A stretch of DNA of 64,000 nucleotides from Ignavibacteria bacterium (GTDB taxonomy: Bacteria; Bacteroidota; Ignavibacteria; Tepidaquicellales; Tepidaquicellaceae): contig JADJAH010000038.1 of NCBI GenBank assembly GCA_016704345.1, positions 186,001 to 250,000 of the forward strand. Direction: 5' to 3'. Both the position numbers and the translations under genes were made by a program. The notes under the pieces were generated by a model. That model had not been told where the DNA came from, did no database searches, and worked only from the letters and a program-made list of their open reading frames with translations. Below are positions 17,089-28,473 of this stretch, one piece after another. The first letter of the stretch is position 1. Each line of letters opens with the position of its first letter.

Positions 17089-20000
17089 TTATTTCAGCAC
17101 TACAAACTTCTTCACTGCAACAAAATCTCCTGCAGTCATGGGCTCACCCAAGTCGATAAAAGTACGCGCCGCTCGCAAGGTCCGCCGCGTTGAATTGTAT
17201 CTTATGATATCCCGCCGTCTTCATTTCATTCACAAGTGTTTTCAATTCTCGTCCGAGTATGTCATAAACTTTGATTGTGACAATTCCGTCAGTGGGCAAA
17301 TCATAGTTGATCGTCGTAACCGGGTTGAACGGATTGGGATAGTTCTGCGAGAGATCATATTTATCCGGAATGCCTATGCTTACAACTTCGGCGAGTTCGA
17401 AGTAATCAAAGTTGCCGTTGAAGTCAAGCTGCTTGAGGCGATATTTGTATTTTCCTGTCTCAAGATTTCTATCTGCATAAGAATAATCTTTCGGAGCATT
17501 TGTCGTCCCGCTTCCGCTCACAAATCCGATCTTATTCCAATTTTCAATTTTCAATTTTCCATTTTCAATTGCTCTTTGTATTTCGAAGCCGGAGTTGTTG
17601 AGCTCGGAGGAGGTTGACCAATTCAGTAAGGCATTTCTTCCTGACACGGATGAAACCAATGCTGTCATATTTACGGGATATGGTTCATCTACAATTACTT
17701 GCATGGAAAGCAAAGTATCTCCGCCACAATTTCGTTGTGCATGGAAATACAATTCAAAGCTGCCAACCACACTACCGGCTGTTACGATTACTGTGTCATC
17801 TGTTGAATTTGCCGGAATAGATGCTTGTGTGCTATCGAAATTTGAAACAGCCCAATATCCGCTGTCAGCATCTGTTGCATAAATGTTGTTTGTTGAACCA
17901 ACTGAAATTGTTGAACTTCCCGAAATACTAAAATCGAGTTATTGCAGTCATAGTTGTTACGCAAAACAGAAACATTTGATCCCGTTGCATCTGCACCCAT
18001 ATTAAACATCACCAGATCAATGTCTCCGTCAGCATCAAAGTCCGCCGAAGTTCCGTTGAAAGGGCTTACGCCGGAATATGAATTTGCGAAAAAGCTAAGT
18101 TCGCCTGCAGAATTGTTTTTAAAAAGTTTTACAAAGTTTGAATTTTGATCTGGGAACAAAGCATCAATATCACCGTCACCGTCATAATCTGCAGGAAGTA
18201 CAACAGAAGCTGTTCCTGAAGAAAATGGCGCAAATGTGAAAACTCCTGAGCCGTTATTAAAATATAAATCATTTCTACCCAGTATATCCAGGTCCCCGTC
18301 ACCGTCCAGATCAGAATGTACTGAATACATGAACCATGTACTTAATATATTACTGAATATAAAGTTTGCACTCCCGTCATTGAGATAAGTTATGCAATCT
18401 GTATATTGCGGTGTATGGATCTGAATTACCACAACAGTCATATCCAGATCTCCATCATTATCCAGATCACCGAGGGTCAGATTTAATAAAAACGGCGGAA
18501 GTCCACTTAAATCCTGAAAAATTATTAAGCGTTCACTAAAGCTCCCGTTACCGTCATTAAGATACCATCTCACAGTAACTCCGTTCATTAGGATTATATC
18601 AAGATCACCGTCACCGTCCAGATCGCCCAGGTCTGAAAAAAAACCGCCGCCGGGCGAAGATGATGTGTAAGCAAAATTACCGTTTCCGTCATTTGAAAAT
18701 AGTTCGAGCGGACCATTGTTTTTTAAAATATCAATGTCTCCGTCTCCGTCAAAATCGCCGAGTGTAAAATCAAAACAATCGGAAATCAATGTCTGGGAAG
18801 TTGAAAATTCAGCGTTACCGTTATTTTTTAGAATTACTAAATTTGTGGAATCTAATGCAACTGCATCAATATCACCGTCTGAGTCAAGATCTCCGTCGGA
18901 ACATTTTAGCATACCATATGGGTAAGACATATCTACTGCTGAAGTTTTCGAGAAGATGCCCGTACCCGATAATGCTTCTGTAATGAATGTCCACATGAAC
19001 GGCGTTATGTTTACATTTTCCGAAGTCTGTATTCCTGACAAAAGATTTACCTGTATCTTCTCACCTATTTTGAAATCGCCGACCGGATTAATAGTCGCAG
19101 TCCTGTTTGAATTGTTGTAAGTGATTACCGCAGGGATCGATCCTGATTCGTATCCGTAAACCTTTATGTTCGAGCTGTTGATGGTAGATGAATTCATATT
19201 CATAGCGAACTCAACTTGCATATCTGAACTGAGGTTTGCACTGATAGCGTTCATATCAGGGGAGACGCTCTGGATGTATGAACTCAGTCCGCTCAATTGC
19301 CAATTAACTATTGCTGTGTCTGATACATTTGCCGCGTAGGCAATCACAGTGTCGTATCCGGGCAATTCACCAATGTAACAGTATCCGGCAATTCCATTTT
19401 TATCAGTTATTGTAATGGAAGAATCCGAGTGAATTCCTTTGACAAGGTACTTCACTTCCACTCCTTCCATTGGAATCTCATACTGGCTTTTCACAAATGA
19501 GCTTATACAAAGTTTATTCATCTGGTGCACTGAAGTGTCCTTTGGTGATACAGATATAGTTTGTACTTCGTCAGTTGAACCATAGTATCCGTATACAACC
19601 GGATCGTAGCTGACAAGTACGTCACCAATGCCATCATTGTTCAAATCACCGTAAGAGACCGCATCACTATTTCCTGAAACAGCAAATGATTGGCTTCTCA
19701 ATCCATGCGCACTTCCAAAAAATATTTTAGTTGCATCAAACGAAGCAGCAATAAAATCGGAATAACCATCATTGTTGAAGTCACCGGCAGAAGAAATGCA
19801 ACTACCACTTGTATGTGCAATCCAATCATAATTCGAAGAGGGACCAGTTGGGGATCCGTAGAATCCGAAAACAGGAACGTTGTGACTTCCAAGTACAAGA
19901 TCATCATAACCATCCGAATTCACATCGCCTACAATTGACGCTGAAAAAGCATAAAATGATAATCTGTATTCCGGAGGAGCATGCATTTGTCTGTCTGAAG

Positions 20001-21577
20001 AGCCAAGATAGACCAACACTTCCGGTCCAACATGAGTGGAAATGACTAAGTCGTCATACCCGTCGCCATTCATATCACCGTCCGTTGATAAAGCAGATAA
20101 AAAAGTACCTCCCAAAGGACTCTCAGTATAGAGTGAAGCAGTCCATGTAGGATTTGTCCCGGTTAATCCATTCTCAGATCCTAAATAAACATACGCACCG
20201 ATTTGGAGTGAGTCTAGATTTGTATCTGAAGTGACACAAAGGTCCGCGTAACCATCTCCATTAAGGTCCCCATCCGATTCTACAGTCCAGCCAAAATCAC
20301 GATCATTTGAATTCAATGGTCTCGCTATCCAATCTGCTGAATCAGATATACCAGTAGAAGAACCGTAAAAGACCTCAACACTGCTCGAGTCCGGATAGCG
20401 TGGAAAACCAACTGCAAGGTCTGAATATCCATCTTGATTAATATCGCCCCGGCAAGATAGACTATTTCCAAAATAATTCTTTCTTCTTATGATCTTGTCC
20501 GCTGTTGAAGATGGACCTGATGATGAACCCCAATATATGAAAACATATCCGGTATCAGGCGCTGGCGCCCCAATCGCCACATCATTGTATCCATCGCCAT
20601 TGATGTCCCCGGAAGATAGCCCGTACCCAAACCGAATGAGACGATCCGCATGAACTTCCCAATCCGGCGTGCTAGACATTGGATCCACAGTTATAGGATA
20701 CTCGGCATCACTATCATCAACCACTATCGCAAACTGCTTCTCATCGCTTTTCTCAAAGTAAGCATCAAGCGTCTTGCCGTTTGCATCCCATGCTTTCAAA
20801 GATGAATACATCATCTTGTCTTTTCCGTCTTTGCCGGAACTAAATGTAACTGCATCTCTGCTGACATTCATCTTAAGATCTGTGTTCACATTCATCCGCA
20901 ACTGAAGTCCATCATCTCCGGAGATTTTCTCTTTTACAATAAAATCCTGGCGCATGCCTTCTTTAGTGTTTGTATAATCTATTCTGATGTTGTCACTTTC
21001 CATCCATGCTTTGTTGCCGGCTGATAGAAGTTCGGAGTCTTCAAACTTACACCCCCTAGCCCCCCCTGAAGGGGGGGAACCAGCATTGGCAATTCTCATT
21101 TCATTGTCCTCAACTTTCCACTCTCCATTTTCCACTTTCAACTCAATGCTCCAGTCTTCTATCTCTTCATAATTTTTCTCATCTTCACGCAGCGATCTGT
21201 CACTCACATCAAACAGCGGTATCTTTGTATCGCGTGGTTTTGCGGTGAAGCCATCTTTGTGGTATGTGAAACGTAAATTGTTTGCCCTGTTGGGTGATTG
21301 GTAAGAACCAAGTTCTTCACTGTATGAGATGTTGTATTCTTCTTTCATGATATTCTCTACAGCAGCGGAGTACCAGTTCTGATCAACATTGTTTAGACGG
21401 TTATCCGTCTTTGTAAAATTTGGGTTTGCATTGACGCTATGCTCAGTTGGAATGTACTCGGGACATGTCAGGCTCAGGGATTGTTTGGATCGGCTAAGGA
21501 TGGCTGTTCTTTGTAGATCTCTTTTGGTGCAAACAAACTAAGCAGAATCAATGAAACCAGCAGTAATAACTGTTTCA
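17089..21577 (-). pseudogene. Secreted FG-GAP/VCBS propeller with T9SS tail, three frameshifts
   Basis: The gene starts at the signal peptide ATG at 21577 (MKQLLLLVSLILL) and ends at the stop at 17089. Frame breaks: near 21478, where CAGGGATTG replaces CAGGGGATTG of the paralog; near 17935, between NNYDCNN and DFSISGSST; and near 17155, where part of the RLVVSPSNHM segment is deleted. Joined, it would give about 1490 residues: an N-terminal module (SEELGSYQSPNRANNLRF ... DSDAEYPITVDP), FG-GAP blades, a Big_5 domain (SPDMNAISANLSSDMQVEF), VCBS repeats (GDLDGDGDLDIILMN), an Ig-like end and the Por tail. The N-terminal module is near-identical in DNA to that of the next gene. Single-base homopolymer changes make assembly error a live alternative. 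Confidence 0.75.
21060..21077. repeat. C7-TGAA-G7 palindrome inside coding sequence, copy 1
   Basis: Perfect seven-base stem of C/G with TGAA loop, within the longer shared block CCCCCTAG...GGGGGGGAACC (about 21051-21081). It lies inside the N-terminal module of the 17089-21577 gene and is translated on the minus strand as SPPSGGARG. The same element sits in the paralog at 24501. Similar G-rich palindromes are common between genes in this phylum (established knowledge); an in-frame location is the unusual part. Confidence 0.8.
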
Positions 21578-21693
21578 TGATTGTTTACATTAATAGTTAG
21601 AAAAGATCATCAGATCAATTGCTTCCTTCATTGAGTAATTATTCCTCCAAATTCAACGAAGCAGGAGCTAGAGAAAACTTGCAGGAACGAATC

Positions 21694-21952
21694 TACTTTC
21701 AATTACTTCAGCACAACACATTTTTTCATAATTACAAAAATTGAGTACTTATAATGGTGAGAGTAACTGCTTCAATTTCTCACCCTCACCCTGCCTCCCC
21801 AGGGAGAGGGCTTGCCAAGAAGTGACTCTTTATTTCAGCACTACAAACTTCTTCACCGCAAGAAAATCAGCAGCCTCATCTGATAGAAGTACGCGCCGCT
21901 TACAAGGTCAGGGTTCCGCCCACGGTTGAAACAGTGGGCTGTATGATTGTAA
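21694..21952. repeat. Decayed and duplicated T9SS gene 3' ends
   Basis: Contains at least two damaged copies of the sorting-tail terminus. The first (about 21701-21760) matches the CAGCAC...TTTTTTCATAATTACAAAAATTG form seen in the 245-bp repeats. The second (about 21832-21925) duplicates the real gene end at 21953-22035 with small deletions. Between them lies a degenerate CTCACCCTCACCCTGCC palindrome (21779-21810). The region between 21578 and 21694 shows no element that I recognise. Confidence 0.7.
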
Positions 21953-24500
21953 TTATTTCAGCACTACAAACTTCTTCACCGCAAGAAAATCACCAGCCTT
22001 CATCTGATAGAAGTACGCGCCGCTTGCAAGGTCTGCCGCGTTGAGTTGTATCTTATGATATCCCGCAGTCTTCATCTCATTCACAAGTGTTTTCAATTCT
22101 CGTCCGAGTATGTCATAAACTTTGAGCGTGACAATTCCGTCAGTGGGCAAATCATAGTTGATCGTCGTAACCGGGTTGAACGGATTGGGATAGTTCTGCG
22201 AGAGATCATATTTATCCGGAATGCCTATGCTTACAACTTCGGCGAGTTCGAAGTAATCAAAGTTGCCGTTGAAGTCAAGCTGCTTGAGGCGATATTTGTA
22301 TTTTCCTGTCTCAAGATTTCTATCTGCATAAGAATAATCTTTCGGAGCATTTGTCGTCCTGCTTCCGCCCACAAATCCGATCTTGTTCCAATTTTCAATT
22401 TTCAATTTTCCATTTTCAATTGCTCTTTGGATTTCGAAGCCGGAGTTGTTGAGTTCGTTGGAGGTGGACCAATTTAGACTTACATCTTTTTGAATTGTTG
22501 ATGAATTGAATGAAAGCATCTCAACCGGGTTGGGATCGTCCCAAAAAATAAATGCCGTGTCAAATACATTTGTGGCATGTGCTATTATGGTATCAATTCC
22601 GGTGTTATAACCAATCAAAAAATATTCAACATTTCCCGCTGTCGTCAGTAGAAAGTCCGTTCAGTATTTCCGCATTGGCGCCCTTGATCTCTACAAACAT
22701 TTCGGCATTGGGAACGGGTATTCCCGAGAAACTTCTCAGAGAGACATTGAAGTAATGTTCTTCATACTGAAGCACCTGAGCTATATGGGGAGTAATTTGG
22801 ATCCTGTTAACTTTTCCATAAAATGCATAATACCAAGGCCACAGTTCATTTAGATATGGTTCTTCAAATTTTAATCCCCCGACCAGTACATCCGAATAAC
22901 CATCAGTATTAACATCTCCCGCTGATGAAACTACTACGAATAAAAATTCACTCATCTGATATTTCCAGAAGCTCGTATTGTCGATACCATTATGTGAACC
23001 ATAGAAAACATAAGCTGATGAATTTGATGTATCTGACATATTATCCCATGCAGTATAATGAGCACCGATAATCACATCATCGTAACCATCACTGTTCACA
23101 TCTCCAGCATCAGATACAGATGTTCCGAATCCCGGATCCTGATTGTCTAGCGACCATGCATCTACCAAACCGTTCTGGGAGCCGAAATACAGGTAGGTTT
23201 TACCCCTGTTACCGGTACCTTCATAGAAGTTTGGGGAGCCGACTAATACGTCATCAAATCCATCGTTGTTCACATCACCTGCTGATGATACGGAATAACC
23301 GAACAATGAATATTCATCCTCTCCAATTCTTCCTGAATTATAGTCAGCACCAGATGGTGAGCCGAATGATACCCAGAATCTTCCGTTTGATTCATACTGA
23401 TTGTCGCCCGGTCTCGAAGGTGGTGGTGGCCAAAATGGTTCTCCGGCAATTACATCAGAGTAACCGTCACCATTAATGTCACCGGCGCAGGATACAACAT
23501 TGCCCATTCCGGTATACCCGTCAAGCCAATTAATAAATGAATAGACAGGACCATTGGAAAGTCCGTTTGCCGAACCGAGAAAGATCAACACTCTTCCATG
23601 AGCGCTTAAATAGTTATTCGGATAACCTGGTGCGCCAACAATTACATCATCATATCCGTCTCCGTTGTACATCCCCGCAGCGAGAAACTGATACCCCAAA
23701 TCTTGCCCATTCACTGTTGCTTGTAAACCCAGTCGGCTGAATCAAGAAGGTAAACCCTGTGAACCATAGAAAACATGAATCCTTCCTTCATCTGTTTGTC
23801 CGTTTGTATATTTGGGCTCTCTAACTATGATCTCTCCGTAACCGTCTCCGTTAATGTCGCAATTTCCGGAAACTGAACGCGCAAATTCAGTAACTGTGCT
23901 TCCCAATTTTTTAAATTGCCATTTGTCATCATTTGTCAAACCGTTTGATGAACCAAAGTACACTGCAACATAACCTGTTATACAATGATGTATGTTCTCC
24001 GGGACTGCTGATCAATACATCCGAAAAACCATCAAGATTTACGTCGCCTGCATCCGCCATAACAATATGTCTCAAGCTGGTGTACCAACCGCCTTTTATC
24101 CAATCCGGCGTACTCGATAACGGATCCACCGTCACCGGATACTCTGCATCACTATCATCAACCACTATCGCAAACTGCTTCTCATCGCTTTTCTCAAAGT
24201 AAGCATCAAGCGTCTTGCCGTTTGCATCCCATGCTTTCAAAGATGAATACATCATCTTGTCTTTTCCGTCTTTGCCGGAACTAAATGTAACTGCATCTCT
24301 GCTGACATTCATCTTAAGATCTGTGTTCACATTCATCCGCAACTGAAGTCCATCATCTCCGGAGATTTTCTCTTTTACAATAAAATCCTGGCGCATGCCT
24401 TCTTTAGTGTTTGTATAATCAATTCTAATGTTGTCTGTCTCTATCCATGCTTTGTTGTCCGCTGATAGGAGTTCGGAGTCTTCAAACTTACCCCCCCTAG

Positions 24501-24518
24501 CCCCCCCTGAAGGGGGGG
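24501..24518. repeat. C7-TGAA-G7 palindrome inside coding sequence, copy 2
   Basis: Same 18-bp perfect palindrome and flanks as at 21060-21077, again in frame on the minus strand (SPPSGGARGG). The codon after ARG differs between the copies (C versus G), so they have diverged slightly. Confidence 0.8.
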
Positions 24519-24557
24519 AACCAGCATTGGCAATTCTAATTTCACGGACAACATTTT

Positions 24558-24700
24558 TCAACTCTTCACTCTCAACTCTCACCTCTTCACTCTCAACTCT
24601 CACCTCTTCACTCTCAACTCTCACTCTCAACTTTCAACTTTTCACTCTCAACTCTCAACTCTTCACTCTCAACTTTCCATTTTCCATTTTCTACTTTCAA
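24558..24700 (-). repeat. In-frame simple-sequence repeat (VESEEL/VRVESEE)
   Basis: Minus-strand units of GAAGAGGTGAGAGTTGAGAGT and close variants encode VRVESEE and LRVESEKLKVESE. The matching position in the paralog holds a much shorter ENGEWKVEDN stretch, so the linker has expanded. A truncated unit near 24620 shifts the reading frame. Confidence 0.75.
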
Positions 24701-25138
24701 CTCTATACTCCAATCTTCAATCTCTTCATACTTCTTCTCGTTTTCGCGAAGCGCCCTGTCGTTCACATCAAACAGCGGTATCTTTGTCTCGCGAGGTTTT
24801 GCGGTGAAGCCATCTTTGTGGTATGTGAAACGTAAATTGTTTGCCCTGTTAGGTGATTGGTAAGAACCAAGTTCTTCACTGTATGAGATGTTGTATTCTT
24901 CTTTCATGATATTCTCTACAGCGGCGGAGTACCAGTTCTGATCAACATTCTTCAGACGGTTATCCGTCTTTGCAAAATTTGGGTTTGCATTGACGTTATG
25001 CTCAGTTGGAATGTACTCGGGACATGTCAGGCTCAGGGGATTGTTTGGATCGGCTAAGGATGGCTGTTCTTTGTAGATCTCTTTTGGTGCAAACAAACCA
25101 AGCAGAATCAATGAAACCAGCAGTAATAACTGTTTCAT

Positions 25139-25539
25139 GATTGTTTATGGTTAAGATTTTCAAAACTTTTTTAGAATCAGTTTCAATATATAAAGACCTC
25201 TTTTGTTCTTTACCGGATTACTTTTTGAAAAATTAAAGTACGGAATGTTTCAGAACGATTGCAGTCTTTGTTTCCAACGAAATTCTTACTTGCTTCTTAT
25301 AGGTCTTTTCTATTGATAAAACTACATCTAAAATTTCATTTTAATGATTCAAAAATCTATACTCGTGGCAAGGTAATTGCTGGCTAAAGCATCGGGTTGA
25401 GTAAAATAGCAATGCTTACAGTGACTAATTTATTACATTGAATTAATAATGCGCTCAGTACTTTCATTAACATCCTTACAAGACCATCTGCAAGTTTTGT
25501 GATGATTCCGATGCCCGTTCATAAACAGAAAACAATTTC
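25139..25539. other. Intergenic region, no gene seen
   Basis: A/T-rich 400 bp between the end of the cyclase-STAND gene and the start of the propeller gene. It should contain the promoter of the latter on the minus strand. I found no convincing TAnnTTTG box with a matching upstream TTTG, no hairpin with T tract and no repeat. Confidence 0.5.
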
Positions 25540-28398
25540 TCAGCTCTGCGCGAAAGTTATGGCTTCTTCAAATGTCAGATTACTTCCTGCCAACCAATGA
25601 TTATCGAAATTCTCACCAAGCCTATCTTTTACCTGCAGAACAGTGTTTTCAAATACATTTTGTATTTCAGGATGAGAAATTGCCTTTGCAGATATAACTG
25701 AATTATTGACGAAACCGAGTATAGTAGCAGCCTTATCCGGATTTTCTGTGCTTAAAGTTTCCGCGATCCCAATGAGGCCATATCTCATGCCGGTTTCAAA
25801 ATTGATCTCCTGTGACAATTGAAAACTCTTTTTGTGAAGTTCGATTGATTCAGTGTCTTGACCCATAGAGTGCTTGAGGAAGCCATAGTTATTAAAGGCA
25901 GAAGCAAGACCTTTCTTGTCACTCAATTCTGTTCTGATTCTAATGCATTCATCGAAATACTTTTCCGCTTCCCAATATTTTCCGTAGTAACCGAAAATTG
26001 AACCAAGATTATCGAGTGTGGAAGCAAGACCTCTGGTATCGCCCAGTTCTCTCTGAATTTTCAAACTTTCCTCTAAGTGATTCATGGCTTTGGCATAGTC
26101 TAATCTTACACCAGCGAGAGAACCAAGATTCGAAAGAGACATCGCAATTCCACGAAGATCGTTCACTTCTCTGTAAATCTTCAGGCACTCATTTAATTTT
26201 TCTTCAGCCTTATCATACTCTTTAAGATAGATCAACGGAGCAACAGCATTGAACAAACTATCTGCTGTCAGTCCCTTGTCACCAATTTCTTTAATGCTCT
26301 TGAAACTTTTTTCATTCAACAACATTGCTTTTTCATAGTCACCCTGGGATTGTGCTAACAGTCCCAGATTGCCCAGTGTTGTTCCAATTCCTCTCACATT
26401 GTTAAGATTCTTGTACAAGCGCAAACTCCTATCGTAGTAATCTTTTGCCTTATCAAGATCTCCGGTTATCCATTCAAGAGTCCCCAGCCATTGAAACGAG
26501 CTTGCTCTCAACCTTGAGCTGATCTCATCAGCATCTCCCAGCAACTCAAGTATGTGTTTTCTGCCTTCCTTAATGTATCCGCGGATCTCCCAGAATCTGC
26601 TGAGGTTCAATGCAATCTTTATTCCCTTTTCCCTCTTGCCAATAATTATTGAGTTCGACATAGCCTTCCTGAAATTGTTCATCTCTGTTTCAAAACTATC
26701 AAGCATTTGTTTCTCGATTCCTTTTTCAAGATCCCCTCTGATTGCTTCGGAAAGCTTCGAATAAAATTCAAGATGACTCTGAATGTGCATCTCTGCTTCA
26801 TTGGATTCATCCTTTTTTTGTTCGGCATATTGCCTGATAGTTTCGAGAATGTTATACCTCTTATTCCCCGTGCAAGGTATAATGAGTGACTTGTCAGCGA
26901 GTCGGCTTAGAAGATCTAAAATATCAACATCTTCCAATCCATTTCCCGAACACACTTCTTCAGCCGCATCAAGTGTCCATCCACCCGAAAAAACAGAAAG
27001 CCGGTTGAGAAGTTTTTTTTCTTCGGGAGAAAGCATATCATAACTCCAATCAACCATTGCCTTTAACGTCTGCTGTTTGGTTTCGGCGGTTCGCATCCCT
27101 CCTGTAAGAAGCTTGAATCTGTCATTTAATCTCTGAAATATTTTCTCAACCGGAAGAACTTTGGTTCTTACCGCTGCCAGTTCAATTGCCAATGGAATGC
27201 CCTCGAGCTGTCTGCATATTCCGGTAACTGCTATAACACTTTCATCATCAATACTGAAATCCGGATTTACTGACATTGCCCTTTCCACAAACAATCTGGC
27301 TGATTCGAATTCCATAAGCTGTTCAGCAGAAACTTGAGCTGATCCATCCGGGACATTAAGAGGCGGAACTCTGAAAGTTTGTTCACCCGAACACATTAAC
27401 GCTTCACGGCTTGTTGCAATAATTTTTAGCAGAGGGCAATTTCTCAAAAGCATTTCGGCAAATGCTGCCGATTCGATGATCATGTGCTCACAGTTATCCA
27501 GGATGATCAGCATCTGTTTGTCCTTTAGATAGCCGGTCAGACTTTCTTCCTGTGATTTGCCGAGTTCTTCCTCTAATCCAAAAATATTTATCAGAGCCTG
27601 ACTTATGAGTGACGGTTCAGAAAACGGAGAGAGTTCTGCAATGAAAACACCATGACTGAATTCATCTATGAGATCTGCTCCGACCTGCATTGCCAGTCTT
27701 GTCTTCCCGGTACCGCCAAACCCAATCAATGTAAGCAAATGTGTTTGCTTCAATAAGCTCTTTATATTGTCGATCACATCTTCCCTGCCAACAAAACTTG
27801 TCAATTGCACAGGCAGGTTGTTAGGTCTGGCATCAAGCGTTTTCAAAGGCGGAAATTCTTCGCGGAGTCCGGGTGCCGTAACCTGATACAGTCTTATTGG
27901 CTGTACTACATCTTTCAATCTTCTTTCCCCAAGATCGCGAAAAAAAATACCGTTTGAATTCAAAACATGAAGTTCATCTGCAAGATCTTTATATACTTTT
28001 TCCGAAATAATAATTTGTTCACCGTATGCCGCTGACATTATTCTGTTCGTACGCGCCAAAGTCAGGTATCCTTCGTAATCAGTTCCGTTCCATTCTGCAT
28101 CACCTGCGTGAATTCCTATCCTTACTTTAATTGTCACCCCTTTCCATTGCTCTTTGCTAATGAATGTCTGTGCTTCCACTGCAGCCTTGACAGCATCTGC
28201 ACTTCTTTCAAACGAACATAAAAAAGCATCACCAATAATTCTGAAGACGTATCCGCTATTTGCAGCAACCGCTTCATGCAGAATCTGCTGATGTCGTTGC
28301 AAAGCTTCAGGCAACAACTCGTGAAATTCATGCGCAAGCTTTGTGCTTCCTTCTATATCAGTGAAAAGAAATGTTATTTTGCCACTTGGTATGCTCAC
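25540..28398 (-). CDS. Class III nucleotide cyclase-NB-ARC/STAND ATPase-TPR protein
   Basis: 952 residues, no signal peptide. Residues 1-175 are a class III adenylate/guanylate cyclase domain with metal-binding Asp-14 (FTDIEGST) and Asp-57 (GDAF). The catalytic Asn of the usual VNRAAR motif is Ala-115 here (LARTNR), while the Arg (119) remains. A linker PVQLTSFVGRE leads to an NB-ARC/AAA ATPase with Walker A GFGGTGKT (Lys-232) and Walker B LIILDNCEH. From about residue 590 there are around nine TPRs (ALxNLGxLAQSQGDYEKA type). STAND proteins of this form couple sensing by TPRs to ATP-driven assembly. The product could be a cyclic nucleotide, but activity is uncertain. A close paralog lies 75 bp upstream, probably in the same transcript. 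Confidence 0.88.
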   Translation of the reverse strand: MSIPSGKITFLFTDIEGSTKLAHEFHELLPEALQRHQQILHEAVAANSGYVFRIIGDAFLCSFERSADAVKAAVEAQTFISKEQWKGVTIKVRIGIHAGDAEWNGTDYEGYLTLARTNRIMSAAYGEQIIISEKVYKDLADELHVLNSNGIFFRDLGERRLKDVVQPIRLYQVTAPGLREEFPPLKTLDARPNNLPVQLTSFVGREDVIDNIKSLLKQTHLLTLIGFGGTGKTRLAMQVGADLIDEFSHGVFIAELSPFSEPSLISQALINIFGLEEELGKSQEESLTGYLKDKQMLIILDNCEHMIIESAAFAEMLLRNCPLLKIIATSREALMCSGEQTFRVPPLNVPDGSAQVSAEQLMEFESARLFVERAMSVNPDFSIDDESVIAVTGICRQLEGIPLAIELAAVRTKVLPVEKIFQRLNDRFKLLTGGMRTAETKQQTLKAMVDWSYDMLSPEEKKLLNRLSVFSGGWTLDAAEEVCSGNGLEDVDILDLLSRLADKSLIIPCTGNKRYNILETIRQYAEQKKDESNEAEMHIQSHLEFYSKLSEAIRGDLEKGIEKQMLDSFETEMNNFRKAMSNSIIIGKREKGIKIALNLSRFWEIRGYIKEGRKHILELLGDADEISSRLRASSFQWLGTLEWITGDLDKAKDYYDRSLRLYKNLNNVRGIGTTLGNLGLLAQSQGDYEKAMLLNEKSFKSIKEIGDKGLTADSLFNAVAPLIYLKEYDKAEEKLNECLKIYREVNDLRGIAMSLSNLGSLAGVRLDYAKAMNHLEESLKIQRELGDTRGLASTLDNLGSIFGYYGKYWEAEKYFDECIRIRTELSDKKGLASAFNNYGFLKHSMGQDTESIELHKKSFQLSQEINFETGMRYGLIGIAETLSTENPDKAATILGFVNNSVISAKAISHPEIQNVFENTVLQVKDRLGENFDNHWLAGSNLTFEEAITFAQS

Positions 28399-28473
28399 TC
28401 TAATTTGAATTGTACTTTTTGAAATTCAGACTACAATTTAGGTATTTTATATTGCCGATAAAACTTTGGGAAT

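Larger units (their letters stand above)
21953..25138 (-). pseudogene. Secreted FG-GAP propeller with T9SS tail, heavily frameshifted
   Basis: Starts at the signal peptide ATG at 25138 (MKQLLLLVSLILLGLFAPKE). The frame changes near 24620 (inside a GAGAGTTGAGAGTGAA tandem repeat), near 23985, twice near 23725-23750, and near 22640. The joined product is about 1050 residues: the same N-terminal module as the 17089-21577 gene, FG-GAP blades (GDINGDGYSDVIAGEP, GDVNNDGFDDVLVGSP), an Ig-like region (SLRSFSGIPVPNAEMFVEI) and the Por tail. DNA identity with the upstream paralog is very high over the first ~900 bp and over the tail, but low in the propeller. The number of breaks favours real decay here, but indel error cannot be excluded. 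Confidence 0.72.
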
